Source: JBFAPK01 sp040676675 (GTDB taxonomy: Bacteria > Actinomycetota > Actinomycetes > Mycobacteriales > Micromonosporaceae). From it: a DNA stretch of 64,000 bases. Under the pieces are notes generated by a model. It did no database searches, had not been told where the DNA came from, and saw only the letters and a list, made by a program, of their open reading frames with translations. The position numbers and the translations under genes are program-made. The stretch lies in assembly GCF_040676675.1 (NCBI RefSeq), contig NZ_JBFAPK010000010.1, positions 1-64,000 of the forward strand, given 5' to 3'. Of this stretch, positions 27,823 through 37,260 are shown piece by piece. Position 1 is the first letter of the stretch, and each line of letters begins with the position of its first letter.

Positions 27823-29961
27823 TCAGTTGCCGGTGGTGGAACCAGTGATCTCGCCGACGCGGGCCAGCGACGCGTGCGCCGCCGCCACGATCCGGTCGGG
27901 CGTGAAACCGAACTGCTCGAAGAGCACGGTGTGCGGGGCGCTCGCCCCGTAGTGCTCCAGGCTGACGCACTCGCCGAGGTCGCCGACGAGGTCGCGCCAG
28001 GACATCGCGATGCCGGCCTCGACGCTGACCCGGGCCTTGACGTCGCGGGGCAGCACCGACTCCCGGTACGCCGCGTCCTGCTCCCGGAACCACTCCTGGC
28101 AGGGCATCGAGACGACCCGGGTGGGGGTGCCCTCGGCCTCCAGGCGCTCCCGGGCGCTCAGGCAGAGCTGCACCTCGGAGCCGGTACCGATGAGGATCAC
28201 CTGCGGCTGGGCGGTGGACGCCTCGGCCAGCACGTACCCGCCCCGGGCCACCCCGTCGGCCGGGGCCAGAACGTCCCGGTCGAAGGTCGGCAGGGCCTGG
28301 CGGCTGAGCGCCAGCGCGGTCGGGCGGTTGGTGTGGGTGAGCGCCTGCCGCCACGCCCAGGCGGTCTCGTTGGCGTCGGCGGGGCGTACCACGTCGAGGC
28401 CGGGGATGGCCCGCAGCGCGGTGAGGTGCTCGACCGGCTGGTGGGTCGGGCCGTCCTCGCCGAGGCCGATCGAGTCGTGCGTCCAGACGTAGGTCACCGG
28501 CAGCTTCATCAGCGCGGCGAGCCGGACCGAGGGGCGCATGTAGTCGCTGAAGACCAGGAAGGTGCCGCCGTACGGGCGGGTGCCGCCGTGCAGGGCGATG
28601 CCGTTGAGGATCGCGCCCATGGCGTGCTCGCGGATGCCGAAGTGCAGGTTGCGGCCGTACTCGTGGCCCGGGAACGCCTTGGTGGCGTACTCGGACGGGA
28701 TGAAGGACGGCTCGCCCTCCATCGTGGTGTTGTTGCTCTCGGCCAGGTCGGCCGAGCCGCCCCACAGCTCGGGCAGGACGGGCGCGAGGGCCTGCAGCAC
28801 CTTGCCGGAGGCGGCCCGGGTGGCGATGCCCTTGGCGTCGGCGGGGAACTGCGGCAGTGCGTCGGTCCAGCCGGCCGGCAGCGTACGGGTGGCGAGCCGG
28901 TCGTGCAGCTCCTTGCGCTCCGGGTTGGCCTTCGCCCAGGCGTCGTACCGGGTCTGCCACTCGGCGTGCGCCGTCCGGCCGCGCTCCAGCACCTCACGGG
29001 CGTGCGCCAGGACCTTGTCGTCGACCGCGAAGCTCTGCCCGGGGTCGAAGCCGAGCAGCTCCTTGGTGGCGGCGACCTCGTCGGCGCCGAGCGCCGAGCC
29101 GTGGATCTTGCCGGTGTTCTTCTTGGTCGGCGCCGGCCAACCGATGATCGTGCGCAGCGCGATGAACGAGGGGCGGCCGGTCTCGGCCTTGGCGGCCAGC
29201 AGCGCGTCGTGCAGCGCCTGGACGTCCTCCTTGTAGTGACCCTCGTCGGCGTCGCCGGCGCGCCAGTCCACGGTCTGCACGTGCCAGCCGTAGGCGGCGT
29301 AGCGGGCGACCACGTCCTCGCTCTTGGCGATGCGGGTGTCGTCCTCGATCGAGATCTCGTTGTCGTCGTAGATCACCGTGAGGTTGCCGAGCCGCTGGTG
29401 GGCCGCGAGCGAACTCGCCTCGTGGCTGATCCCCTCCTCGATGTCGCCGTCGGAGGCGATGCACCAGACGTGGTGGTCGAAGACGGACTCACCCGCGGCG
29501 GCGTCCGGGTCCAGCAGGCCGCGCTCGCGCCGCGCCGCCATCGCCATGCCGACCGCGTTGCCCAGGCCCTGGCCGAGCGGGCCGGTGGTGGTCTCGACCC
29601 CGGCGGTGTGGCCGTGCTCGGGGTGGCCGGGGGTGAGCGAGTCCCACTGCCGCAGCGACTTCAGGTCGCTCAGGCCGAGCCCGTAACCGGAGAGGTAGAG
29701 CTGGATGTAGAGCGTCAGGCTGGAGTGGCCGGCGGAGAGGACGAAGCGGTCCCGGCCGGTCCAGTCCGGATCGGCCGGGTCGTGTCGCATGACCCGGTTG
29801 AAAAGCAGGTACGCGGCGGGGGCGAGGCTCATCGCGGTACCGGGATGGCCGTTGCCGGATTTCTCCACGGCGTCCATCGCCAGTACCCGGACGGTGTCGA
29901 CGGCCCGGCGGTCGAGGTCGGACCAGGTCAGTGAGTCTTGCGTGGGTCGATTGTCTGCCAC
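27823..29961 (-). CDS. tkt: Transketolase
   Basis: This 712-residue thiamine-diphosphate enzyme transfers two-carbon units. It has GNGHPGTAMSLAP near residue 40, the ThDP/Mg motif GDIEEGISHE...YDDNEISI, and LHGGTRPYGGTFLVFSDYMRP in the pyrimidine domain. The start is the GTG at 29961 with a GAGGAG Shine-Dalgarno 11 bases upstream; the frame is open to 30123, but that would cross the divergent promoter region with ctaB. It leads the minus-strand operon. Confidence 0.96.
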   Translation of the reverse strand: MADNRPTQDSLTWSDLDRRAVDTVRVLAMDAVEKSGNGHPGTAMSLAPAAYLLFNRVMRHDPADPDWTGRDRFVLSAGHSSLTLYIQLYLSGYGLGLSDLKSLRQWDSLTPGHPEHGHTAGVETTTGPLGQGLGNAVGMAMAARRERGLLDPDAAAGESVFDHHVWCIASDGDIEEGISHEASSLAAHQRLGNLTVIYDDNEISIEDDTRIAKSEDVVARYAAYGWHVQTVDWRAGDADEGHYKEDVQALHDALLAAKAETGRPSFIALRTIIGWPAPTKKNTGKIHGSALGADEVAATKELLGFDPGQSFAVDDKVLAHAREVLERGRTAHAEWQTRYDAWAKANPERKELHDRLATRTLPAGWTDALPQFPADAKGIATRAASGKVLQALAPVLPELWGGSADLAESNNTTMEGEPSFIPSEYATKAFPGHEYGRNLHFGIREHAMGAILNGIALHGGTRPYGGTFLVFSDYMRPSVRLAALMKLPVTYVWTHDSIGLGEDGPTHQPVEHLTALRAIPGLDVVRPADANETAWAWRQALTHTNRPTALALSRQALPTFDRDVLAPADGVARGGYVLAEASTAQPQVILIGTGSEVQLCLSARERLEAEGTPTRVVSMPCQEWFREQDAAYRESVLPRDVKARVSVEAGIAMSWRDLVGDLGECVSLEHYGASAPHTVLFEQFGFTPDRIVAAAHASLARVGEITGSTTGN

Positions 29962-30206
29962 GATGGTTTGTGCTCCTCGCAGGTGGGCGGAACCCTCAGT
30001 GATGACCCTAGCGACCCGTTCTAAACGTCTGCCTGCGGATCGTGCACGCGGAGGTCCCCCGACTGCCCCGTACGTGTGACCACGGGCACCGTTGACGGGT
30101 CGCCCGGGCAGCGCATTTGACACCGCGTAGGCTGTCGGACGGCGCGCTGGCCCGAATTCGGTTGCCGGCCTTCGATCTCCTGCCCCATGGTGGAAGGTGG
30201 CACTAC

Positions 30207-31160
30207 GTGAGCATGATCACCGAGCGTCCCGCCGCCTCTGCCACTGCGACGACGCCGGTGGTGGAGGCGGGTGCCGCGACGGCTGCCCGGCGTGACGTCG
30301 GGTCGGTGGTCCGGGCCTACGTGGCGCTGACCAAGCCGCGCATCGTCGAGCTGCTGCTGGTCACGACGGTACCGGCGATGATGCTCGCGGACCGCGGCCT
30401 GCCGTCGCTGTGGCTGATGGCCGTGGTGCTGGTCGGCGGCTCGCTCGCCGCCGGTGCCGCCAACGCCCTGAACTGCTACATCGACCGCGACATCGACCAG
30501 CTGATGCGCCGTACGAAGCGGCGCCCGCTGCCCACGCACACGGTGGCGCCGCGCTCGGCGCTGGTCTTCGGGCTGGCGCTGGCCGTGGTCTCCACCGCCC
30601 TGATGGCGGTCTTCACGAACTGGCTGGCGACCGCGCTGACCCTGGCGGCGATCGCCTACTACGACCTCGTCTACACCCTGTGGCTCAAGCGGACCACGCC
30701 GCAGAACACGTTCTGGGGCGGGGCCTGCGGCGCGGCGCCGGTGCTGATCGGCTGGGCCGCGGTGACCGGGTCGCTGGCCCCGGCGGCCTGGGCGCTCTTC
30801 GCGGTCGTCTTCTTCTGGCAGATGCCGCACTTCTACGCGCTGGCCATCAAGTACAAGGTCGACTACGCGCGGGCGAACATCCCGATGCTGCCGGTGGTGG
30901 CCTCGGTGCGCCGGGTCAACGCGGAGATCCTGCTCTTCTCCTGGCTGACCGTGCTCTCCTCGCTGGCGGCCTGGCCGCTGGTCGGGTCGATCTACGGGCT
31001 CACCGCGCTGGTGCTCGGGGTGCTCTTCCTCCGCGAGGCGCACCGGCTCTGCCGGCGGGCCGTCCGGGGCGAGCCGATGCAGCCGATGCGGCTCTTCCAC
31101 TGGTCCACGACGTACCTGACCATCCTCTTCGCGGCGGTCGCGCTGGACGCGCTGGTCTGA
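30207..31160 (+). CDS. ctaB: Protohaem IX farnesyltransferase (haem O synthase)
   Basis: CtaB attaches the farnesyl group to haem B to make haem O for the aa3 oxidase. The 317-residue UbiA-family membrane protein has the Asp-rich prenyl-diphosphate motif NCYIDRDID, the second motif YDLVYTLWLKR, and about nine hydrophobic segments. The GTG at 30207 follows AAGGTGG by 6 bases; an in-frame start at 30117 would lie in the promoter region. It is divergent from tkt, and ctaA (the next haem A step) is 1.5 kb downstream. Confidence 0.95.
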   Translation: MSMITERPAASATATTPVVEAGAATAARRDVGSVVRAYVALTKPRIVELLLVTTVPAMMLADRGLPSLWLMAVVLVGGSLAAGAANALNCYIDRDIDQLMRRTKRRPLPTHTVAPRSALVFGLALAVVSTALMAVFTNWLATALTLAAIAYYDLVYTLWLKRTTPQNTFWGGACGAAPVLIGWAAVTGSLAPAAWALFAVVFFWQMPHFYALAIKYKVDYARANIPMLPVVASVRRVNAEILLFSWLTVLSSLAAWPLVGSIYGLTALVLGVLFLREAHRLCRRAVRGEPMQPMRLFHWSTTYLTILFAAVALDALV

Positions 31161-31403
31161 CGTTTTCGCCGGCTTCCTTCCCTGCTGTCCGCTTCGCCCT
31201 GAAAACGCCGATAATTCATAATCTGTCGGCACCTGGCTCTCCTGGCCGGCTCAGGAAGCATTTGTTCTGGTGTCATACGGGGATGGATCAGGACGATCTG
31301 GTGCAAACTTCCCGTCCTGCGGATTAAACGCGCAGGTAATGACCATCACAAATAGTCGACACATCGCGCTCACGTGAACCCAGTTCTGCTTACGCTTCGC
31401 GCT

Positions 31404-31739
31404 ATGGCAGATGGTTCCGATACAACGCTGACGAGCGAAGAGACCGCGTCGAGCCCGGCCCCGAGCGGGCTGGTTTCGGGGATCAAGTCGTTTGCCGCCG
31501 GCCACGGCGGGGCGAAGGCGGTCATCGAGTACGTCGGCAAGCGGGGTGCGCGAATCGTTCTCGTCGGTGCGGACGGCGCCTGGGCCGACCAGTTCGCCGA
31601 CGGTACCGACGTCGCGCGGCTGGCCTGTGCCAAAGCGGGGGTTGCCGTAGAAAACGAATGGGAGCGCGAGTTGATGGACCAGATGCGTCCGAACAACGAC
31701 CTGTGGCGGTCGATGTCCCGACGCTCGCTGGCCCGATGA
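31404..31739 (+). CDS. Conserved hypothetical protein upstream of the ATP-grasp enzyme
   Basis: The product is 111 residues from the ATG at 31404; a start at 31374 would add ten. The first 30 residues are Ser/Thr/Glu-rich and probably disordered. The rest looks folded, with GGAKAVIEYVGKRGARIVLVGADG and an acidic-aromatic C-terminal half ending NNDLWRSMSRRSLAR. I do not recognise a domain. The stop lies one base before the TTG codon of the ATP-grasp frame, so the two are probably co-transcribed. There is no signal peptide or membrane segment. Confidence 0.65.
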   Translation: MADGSDTTLTSEETASSPAPSGLVSGIKSFAAGHGGAKAVIEYVGKRGARIVLVGADGAWADQFADGTDVARLACAKAGVAVENEWERELMDQMRPNNDLWRSMSRRSLAR

Positions 31740-31743
31740 ATTG

Positions 31744-32649
31744 ATGACCGATAATCCGACCGCGGCCCGGGGGAAACCCCGGGTCGCTTTCGTCACCTGT
31801 GCGGAACTGCCCGACCTCGACCCCGACGACCGGCTGCTGCTGGCGCCCCTGGCCGCCCGCGGGGTCCGGGTGGATCCGCTGGCGTGGGACGCGCCGGACG
31901 TCGACTGGGCCGCCTACCGGCTGGCGGTGCTCCGCTCGCCGTGGGACTACGCGCCGCGCCGGGACGCCTTCGTCGCCTGGACCCGTACCGTGCCCCGGCT
32001 GGCCAACCCGGGCCCGGTGGTCGAGTGGAACACCGACAAGCGCTACCTGCGGGAGTTGGCCGGGGCGGGCGTGCCCGCCGTACCGACCGAGTGGGTGGCG
32101 CCGGGGGAGTCCTGGGCACCCCCGGCCGGCGGCGAGTACGTGGTCAAGCCGGCCGTGAGCGCCGGCAGCAAGGACACCGGCCGGTACGACCTGGCCGACT
32201 CCGGGCACCGCCGGCTCGCCGCCGAGCACGTCGCCCGGCTCCAGGCCGCCGGCCGGCTCGTCATGGTGCAGCCGTACCTGACGGCCGTGGACAGCGCCGG
32301 GGAGACCGCCCTGATCTTCCTGGCCGGGCCGGACGGGCTGGGGTACAGCCACGCGATCCGCAAGGGTCCGATGCTCACCGGGCCGGACACCGGCGAGGAG
32401 GGGCTCTACCGGATCGAAAAGATCACCGAGCGGGCGCCGACCCGGGCCGAACGCGACCTGGCCGAGCGGGCGCTCGCGGCGGTACCGGGCGGCACCGACC
32501 ACCTGCTCTACGCCCGGGTGGACCTGCTGCCCGGCCCGCACGGCGCGCCGGTGCTGATCGAGCTGGAGCTGACCGAGCCGTCGCTCTTCCTCGGGTACGC
32601 CGAGGGGGCCGCCGAACGCCTCGCCGACGCGATCGTCTCGTCGATCTAG
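31744..32649 (+). CDS. ATP-grasp domain protein (RimK/glutathione-synthetase-like)
   Basis: The 301-residue protein has ATP-grasp features: NTDKRYLRELAGAGVPAVPTEWV, the ATP-binding lysine in YVVKPAVSAGSKDTGRY, and the metal-binding LIELELTEPSLFL near the C-terminus. Members ligate a carboxylate to an amine or thiol. The substrate is not evident; the small upstream protein is a candidate partner. ATG 31744 is preferred over the adjacent TTG 31741. The final codons and the TAG stop at 32647-32649 lie in copy 3 of the palindromic element. Confidence 0.8.
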   Translation: MTDNPTAARGKPRVAFVTCAELPDLDPDDRLLLAPLAARGVRVDPLAWDAPDVDWAAYRLAVLRSPWDYAPRRDAFVAWTRTVPRLANPGPVVEWNTDKRYLRELAGAGVPAVPTEWVAPGESWAPPAGGEYVVKPAVSAGSKDTGRYDLADSGHRRLAAEHVARLQAAGRLVMVQPYLTAVDSAGETALIFLAGPDGLGYSHAIRKGPMLTGPDTGEEGLYRIEKITERAPTRAERDLAERALAAVPGGTDHLLYARVDLLPGPHGAPVLIELELTEPSLFLGYAEGAAERLADAIVSSI

Positions 32650-32702
32650 GGCAAATCGCGGTGATTGGAGATCAGCTAACGGGGATTTGCCCTAGATCGA
32701 CG
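32639..32702. repeat. Dispersed palindromic element, copy 3 (inverted)
   Basis: Perfect 19-base inverted repeats, left arm CGTCGATCTAGGGCAAATC (32639-32657) and right arm 32684-32702, flank the core in the opposite orientation to copies 1 and 2. The element contains the TAG stop of the ATP-grasp gene (32647-32649) and, on the other strand, the TGA stop of ctaA (32672-32674), so it terminates both convergent reading frames. Confidence 0.9.
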
Positions 32703-33664
32703 GGGGTCGGGGTGGCGGTGGCCGGGGCCGGGGCGGGCGGGGTGGCCTGGAGCGGGATGCGGGCGGGGCGGGTCCGGGCGAGGACCGCGAGGGTGGCGAG
32801 CCAGACCAGGCAGGCGCCGACCATGTGTGCCCCGACCAGGATCTCCGGCAGGTGGGTGAAGTACTGCACGAAGCCGATCAGCCCCTGGCCCAGCTCCACC
32901 GCGACCAGCACCGCCGCGGCGCGGGCCGCCGCGGTGGCGCCCACCGCGCGCAGCGCGAACCAGAGCGCCACCGAGAGGCCGATCAGCAGGAAGACGACGT
33001 CGGCGTGCACCTGGGCGATGGTCTCGGGGTCCAGGCCGTTGCGGTGGGCGTCCACGTCGCCGGCGTGCGGGCCGCTGCCGGTCACGAAGGTGCCGAGCAC
33101 CAGGACCAGCGCGCTGACCGCCGTGGTGAGCCAGACGAGCGCCGGGAGCGGGGCCGGTACGAGCCCGGCGGGCTCCGGCGGGGCGGTCCGCCACCAGAAG
33201 GCGTACGCCGCGGCGATGACGCCCATCGAGGCGAGGAAGTGCAGCCCCACGACCCAGGGGTTCAGGTTCGTCAGCACGGTGATGCCGCCGATCACGGCCT
33301 GGGCGACGATGCCGAGGAACGGCGCGAGGGCGAGCACGATCAGTGAGCGCCGCAGGGGCCGGCGGCCCAGCGCCGCGACGAAGGCGGCCACCGCGATCAA
33401 CCCGATCACGAAGAAGAGCATCCGGTTGCCGAACTCGATCGCCCCGTGGATGCCCATGGCCGAGTTTGTGACGTACGACTCGTCGGTGCAGCGGGGCCAG
33501 GTCGGGCAGCCGAGGCCGGAGTCGGTCAGCCGTACGGCGCCGCCGGTGCCGACGACCGCCACGTTGGCCACCACGGAGGCGAACGCCAGCCAGCGTAGTG
33601 GCAGTTTGCTGGGAATTTCGGCGATTCGGCGCACGTCGGCCATGGTACGCGGCAGGGTGATCAT
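32672..33664 (-). CDS. ctaA: Haem A synthase (CtaA/COX15 family)
   Basis: CtaA oxidises haem O to haem A for cytochrome aa3. The 330-residue protein has eight hydrophobic segments, the extracytoplasmic cysteine pair in GLGCPTWPRC near residues 53-59, and haem-ligand histidines in MGIHGAIEFGNR and the later QVHAD and GAHMVG. Its last residues VDLGQIPVS are encoded by the palindromic element. The ATG at 33664 is close to the divergent sufR-like gene. Confidence 0.93.
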   Translation of the reverse strand: MITLPRTMADVRRIAEIPSKLPLRWLAFASVVANVAVVGTGGAVRLTDSGLGCPTWPRCTDESYVTNSAMGIHGAIEFGNRMLFFVIGLIAVAAFVAALGRRPLRRSLIVLALAPFLGIVAQAVIGGITVLTNLNPWVVGLHFLASMGVIAAAYAFWWRTAPPEPAGLVPAPLPALVWLTTAVSALVLVLGTFVTGSGPHAGDVDAHRNGLDPETIAQVHADVVFLLIGLSVALWFALRAVGATAAARAAAVLVAVELGQGLIGFVQYFTHLPEILVGAHMVGACLVWLATLAVLARTRPARIPLQATPPAPAPATATPTPVDLGQIPVS

Positions 33665-33714
33665 GATTACTGGGGGTACGTTTGCGGTCCCTGAGCGAAA
33701 TACGTAACGTGGGC

Positions 33715-34572
33715 GTGGTGAAAAACATGGCGGTGCTCTCCGAGCCCCAGGCGGCGGCCGACCCGGCCGCCTGCGCCGCCATGTCCGCCGCCGGCGCGTC
33801 GGCCCCGGGCGCGGCCGGGACCTCGGCGGCCGGGGCCGCGGGGGGCGCGGACCGGGGGACCCGCGACCGGGTGACCCAGCTGCTGCTGGAGCGCGGCGCC
33901 GCCACGGCCGCCCAGCTCGGCGCGGAGTTGGGGCTCAGCCCGGCCGCCATCCGCCGGCACCTCGACGCGATGCTCGCCGAGGGCGACGTCGTGGCCCGCG
34001 ACCAGGTCGTACGCGGCCACCGGCGGCGCGGACGCCCGGCCAAGGTCTTCGTGCTCACCGAGTCGGCCAAGCTCCGCTGCGGCACCCACACCTACGACGG
34101 CATGGCCACGGCCGCGCTGCGCTGGATCGCCCGGCACGGCGGCCCGCGGGCGGTGGGCGACTTCGCCGCCGAGCAGGTGGCGGCGCTGGAGGCGCGCTGC
34201 CGGGCCGCGATGGAGGGCGCCGGCGACGACCCGCTCGCCCGGGCGGAGGCGCTCGCCTCGGCGCTGACCAGCGAGGGTTACGCTGCCAACGCGTCCACGA
34301 TCGCCTCCGGCGGCCAGCTGTGCCAGCACCACTGCCCGGTGGCGCAGGTGGCCGCGGAGTTTCCCCAGCTGTGCGAGGCCGAGACGGAGGTCATCTCCCG
34401 CCTGATCGGCACCCACGTGCAGCGCCTGGCCACCATCGCGCACGGCGATGGCGTCTGCACCACCCACATCCCCGCCCAGCAGGGACCCGCCGCGGTCGCG
34501 GCGGCCACGCCCGCCGGCGCGGCGAGACCCACGACCGGTAAGACAGTCAACCCTGTGAGGACAGATAGATGA
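33715..34572 (+). CDS. sufR: SufR-like iron-sulfur transcriptional regulator
   Basis: The protein has an N-terminal winged helix (AAQLGAELGLSPAAIRRHLDAM) and a C-terminal cysteine set CQHHC-x12-C with a further CTTH, as in SufR, which holds an Fe-S cluster and represses suf genes when iron-sulfur supply is adequate. The gene overlaps sufB as ATGA. The first 50 residues are Ala/Gly-rich and do not decide the start: GTG 33715 lies 8 bases after a possible -10 TACGTA, consistent with a leaderless message, while GTG 33718 and ATG 33727 are alternatives. Its place at the head of the operon supports autoregulation. Confidence 0.87.
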   Translation: MVKNMAVLSEPQAAADPAACAAMSAAGASAPGAAGTSAAGAAGGADRGTRDRVTQLLLERGAATAAQLGAELGLSPAAIRRHLDAMLAEGDVVARDQVVRGHRRRGRPAKVFVLTESAKLRCGTHTYDGMATAALRWIARHGGPRAVGDFAAEQVAALEARCRAAMEGAGDDPLARAEALASALTSEGYAANASTIASGGQLCQHHCPVAQVAAEFPQLCEAETEVISRLIGTHVQRLATIAHGDGVCTTHIPAQQGPAAVAAATPAGAARPTTGKTVNPVRTDR

Positions 34573-35999
34573 CCGAGCAGATCGTCCAGCCCACCACCCA
34601 GGAGGAGCACCTCGCCGCCCTGGGCCGCTACGAATACGGCTGGGCCGACTCCGACGTCGCCGGCGCGGCCGCGCAGCGTGGCCTCAACGAGGCGGTGGTG
34701 CGCGACATCTCCGCCAAGAAGAACGAGCCGGCCTGGATGCTCGACCTGCGCCTCAAGGGCCTGCGCCTGTTCGGCCGCAAGCCGATGCCGGCCTGGGGCG
34801 CCGACCTCAGCGGGATCGACTTCGACAACATCAAGTACTTCGTCCGCTCCACCGAGAAGCAGGCGGCGAGCTGGGACGAGCTGCCCGAGGACATCAAGAA
34901 CACCTACGACAAGCTGGGCATCCCGGAGGCCGAGAAGCAGCGGCTGATCGCCGGTGTCGCCGCCCAGTACGAGTCCGAGGTGGTCTACCACAAGATCCGC
35001 GAGGACCTCGAGGAGCAGGGCGTCGTCTTCCTCGACACCGACACCGCGCTGAAGGAGCACGAGGAGCTCTTCAAGGAGTACTTCGGCACCGTCATCCCGG
35101 TCGGGGACAACAAGTTCGCCGCGCTCAACACGGCCGTCTGGTCCGGTGGCTCGTTCATCTACGTGCCGAAGGGCGTGCACGTGGAGATCCCGTTGCAGGC
35201 CTACTTCCGGATCAACACGGAGAACATGGGCCAGTTCGAGCGGACTCTGATCATCGTCGACGAGGGCGCGTACGTGCACTACGTCGAGGGCTGCACCGCG
35301 CCGATCTACTCCTCCGACTCGCTGCACAGCGCGGTCGTCGAGATCATCGTCAAGAAGAACGCGCGCTGCCGCTACACCACCATCCAGAACTGGTCCAACA
35401 ACGTCTACAACCTGGTGACCAAGCGCGCCGTCTGCCACGAGGGCGCGACGATGGAGTGGATCGACGGCAACATCGGCTCCAAGGTGACCATGAAGTACCC
35501 GGCGGTCTACATGGTCGGCGAGCACGCCAAGGGCGAGGTGCTCTCGGTCGCCATGGCCGGCGAGGGCCAGCACCAGGACGCCGGCGCCAAGATGGTGCAC
35601 GCGGCGCCGCACACCTCCAGCACGATCGTCTCCAAGTCGATCGCCCGGGGCGGTGGGCGTACCTCGTACCGGGGCCTGGTGCAGGTGCTGGAGGGCTCGC
35701 ACCACAGCAAGTCGACGGTCAAGTGCGACGCGCTGCTGGTGGACACGATCTCCCGGTCGGACACCTACCCGTACGTCGACATCCGCGAGGACGACGTGGC
35801 GATGGGGCACGAGGCCACCGTCTCCAAGGTGAGCGAGGACCAGCTCTTCTACCTGATGAGCCGGGGCCTGAGCGAGGACGAGGCGATGGCGATGATCGTC
35901 CGGGGCTTCATCGAGCCGATCGCCAAGGAGCTCCCGATGGAGTACGCCCTGGAGCTCAACCGCCTGATCGAGCTGCAGATGGAGGGCGCGGTCGGCTGA
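34569..35999 (+). CDS. sufB: Fe-S cluster scaffold subunit SufB
   Basis: SufB is the scaffold of the SufBCD complex. The 476-residue protein shows the family core PKGVHVEIPLQAYFRIN, VHYVEGCTAPIY and the C-terminal ARGLSEDEA-like MSRGLSEDEAMAMIVRGF. There is no intein, unlike some mycobacterial SufB proteins. The ATG at 34569 overlaps the sufR stop. sufD follows after 58 bases. Confidence 0.96.
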   Translation: MTEQIVQPTTQEEHLAALGRYEYGWADSDVAGAAAQRGLNEAVVRDISAKKNEPAWMLDLRLKGLRLFGRKPMPAWGADLSGIDFDNIKYFVRSTEKQAASWDELPEDIKNTYDKLGIPEAEKQRLIAGVAAQYESEVVYHKIREDLEEQGVVFLDTDTALKEHEELFKEYFGTVIPVGDNKFAALNTAVWSGGSFIYVPKGVHVEIPLQAYFRINTENMGQFERTLIIVDEGAYVHYVEGCTAPIYSSDSLHSAVVEIIVKKNARCRYTTIQNWSNNVYNLVTKRAVCHEGATMEWIDGNIGSKVTMKYPAVYMVGEHAKGEVLSVAMAGEGQHQDAGAKMVHAAPHTSSTIVSKSIARGGGRTSYRGLVQVLEGSHHSKSTVKCDALLVDTISRSDTYPYVDIREDDVAMGHEATVSKVSEDQLFYLMSRGLSEDEAMAMIVRGFIEPIAKELPMEYALELNRLIELQMEGAVG

Positions 36000-36057
36000 C
36001 GCAGCCGCCGCCGCGCTCCCGTCGTCGTTTCCCTCGCGAGACAAGACCAAGGAAGAG

Positions 36058-37260
36058 ATGACTACCGAAGCCTTCGCGCCGTCCTCGGCGCCGAGCCTGA
36101 CCAAGGCGCAGGCCCTGCGCTCGTACGACGCCGCCGACTTCCCGGCCCCGACCGGGCTGGAGGAGGAGTGGCGGTTCACGCCGCTCAAGCGCCTGCGGCC
36201 GCTGCTCGACGGCGCCGCGACCGACGAGTCGGCGCACTGGCCGGCGTGGGACGGCTCGCCGCTGCCCGACGGGGTGACCGTCGAGCGGATCCTCGGCGAC
36301 GACGCCCGCAAGGGCTCGGTGCTGGTCCCGTTCGACCGGATCAGCGCCACCGCCCACGGCCGGTCCGAGGGCATGCTGCTGCTGCGGGTCGACCGCGGCG
36401 CGGCGGTGGCGGAGCCGGTCCGGCTCACCCTGCGCGGCGGGCCGGCCGACGTACCGGTCTACGGGCACACCTTCGTCGAGGTCGGTGAGCTGGCCGAGGC
36501 GGTGCTCGTACTGGAGCAGACCGGCACCGCGCTGCTGGCCGACAACGTCGAGGTGGCGGTCGGCGACGGCGCCCGGCTGACCCTGGTCACGGTGGCCGAC
36601 TGGGCGCCCGACGCGGTGCAGGCCCAGCACGTCAAGTTCCGGCTGGGGCGCGACGCCCGGGTCGTGCACGTGCAGGTGGCGCTCGGCGGCGGGCTGGTGC
36701 GCCAGTTCACCAGCGTCGACTACACCGGGCGCGGCGGCGAGGCCGAGCTGTACGGGCTCTACTTCGCCGACGCCGGCCAGCACCTGGAGCACCGGCAGCT
36801 GGTCGACCACTCGGTGCCGGACTGCCGCAGCTACGTCGGCTACCGGGGGGCGCTCCAGGGCGCCGACGCGCACACGGTCTGGGTCGGCGACGTGCTGATC
36901 CGCGCCGAGGCGACCGGCACCGACACGTACGAGATCAACCGGAACCTGGTGCTGACCGACGGGGCGCGGGCGGACTCGGTACCGAACCTGGAGATCGAGA
37001 CCGGCGAGGTGGCCGGGGCCGGGCACGCGAGCGCGACCGGCCGCTTCGACGACGAGCAGCTCTTCTACCTGATGGCCCGGGGTATCCCGGAGGCCGAGGC
37101 GCGCAAGCTGGTGGTCCGGGGCTTCTTCGCCGAGCTGCTGAACAAGATCCCGGTCGAGGAGCTGCGCGACCGCCTCGGCGAGGCGATCGAGGAGCGGCTG
37201 GCCCGGGGCGAGGCCGCGACGGTCGCCGACGAGGTGCCGGCGGCGCGGGTGGGCGCCTGA
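36058..37260 (+). CDS. sufD: Fe-S cluster assembly protein SufD
   Basis: SufD pairs with SufB and SufC. The 400-residue protein has EEEWRFTPLKRL near the N-terminus, a beta-helix core with VDHSVPDCRSYVGYRGAL, and the C-terminal LMARGIPEAEARKLVVRGFF shared with SufB. A GGAAGAG Shine-Dalgarno precedes the ATG. Its TGA overlaps the next ATG by one base. Confidence 0.95.
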   Translation: MTTEAFAPSSAPSLTKAQALRSYDAADFPAPTGLEEEWRFTPLKRLRPLLDGAATDESAHWPAWDGSPLPDGVTVERILGDDARKGSVLVPFDRISATAHGRSEGMLLLRVDRGAAVAEPVRLTLRGGPADVPVYGHTFVEVGELAEAVLVLEQTGTALLADNVEVAVGDGARLTLVTVADWAPDAVQAQHVKFRLGRDARVVHVQVALGGGLVRQFTSVDYTGRGGEAELYGLYFADAGQHLEHRQLVDHSVPDCRSYVGYRGALQGADAHTVWVGDVLIRAEATGTDTYEINRNLVLTDGARADSVPNLEIETGEVAGAGHASATGRFDDEQLFYLMARGIPEAEARKLVVRGFFAELLNKIPVEELRDRLGEAIEERLARGEAATVADEVPAARVGA

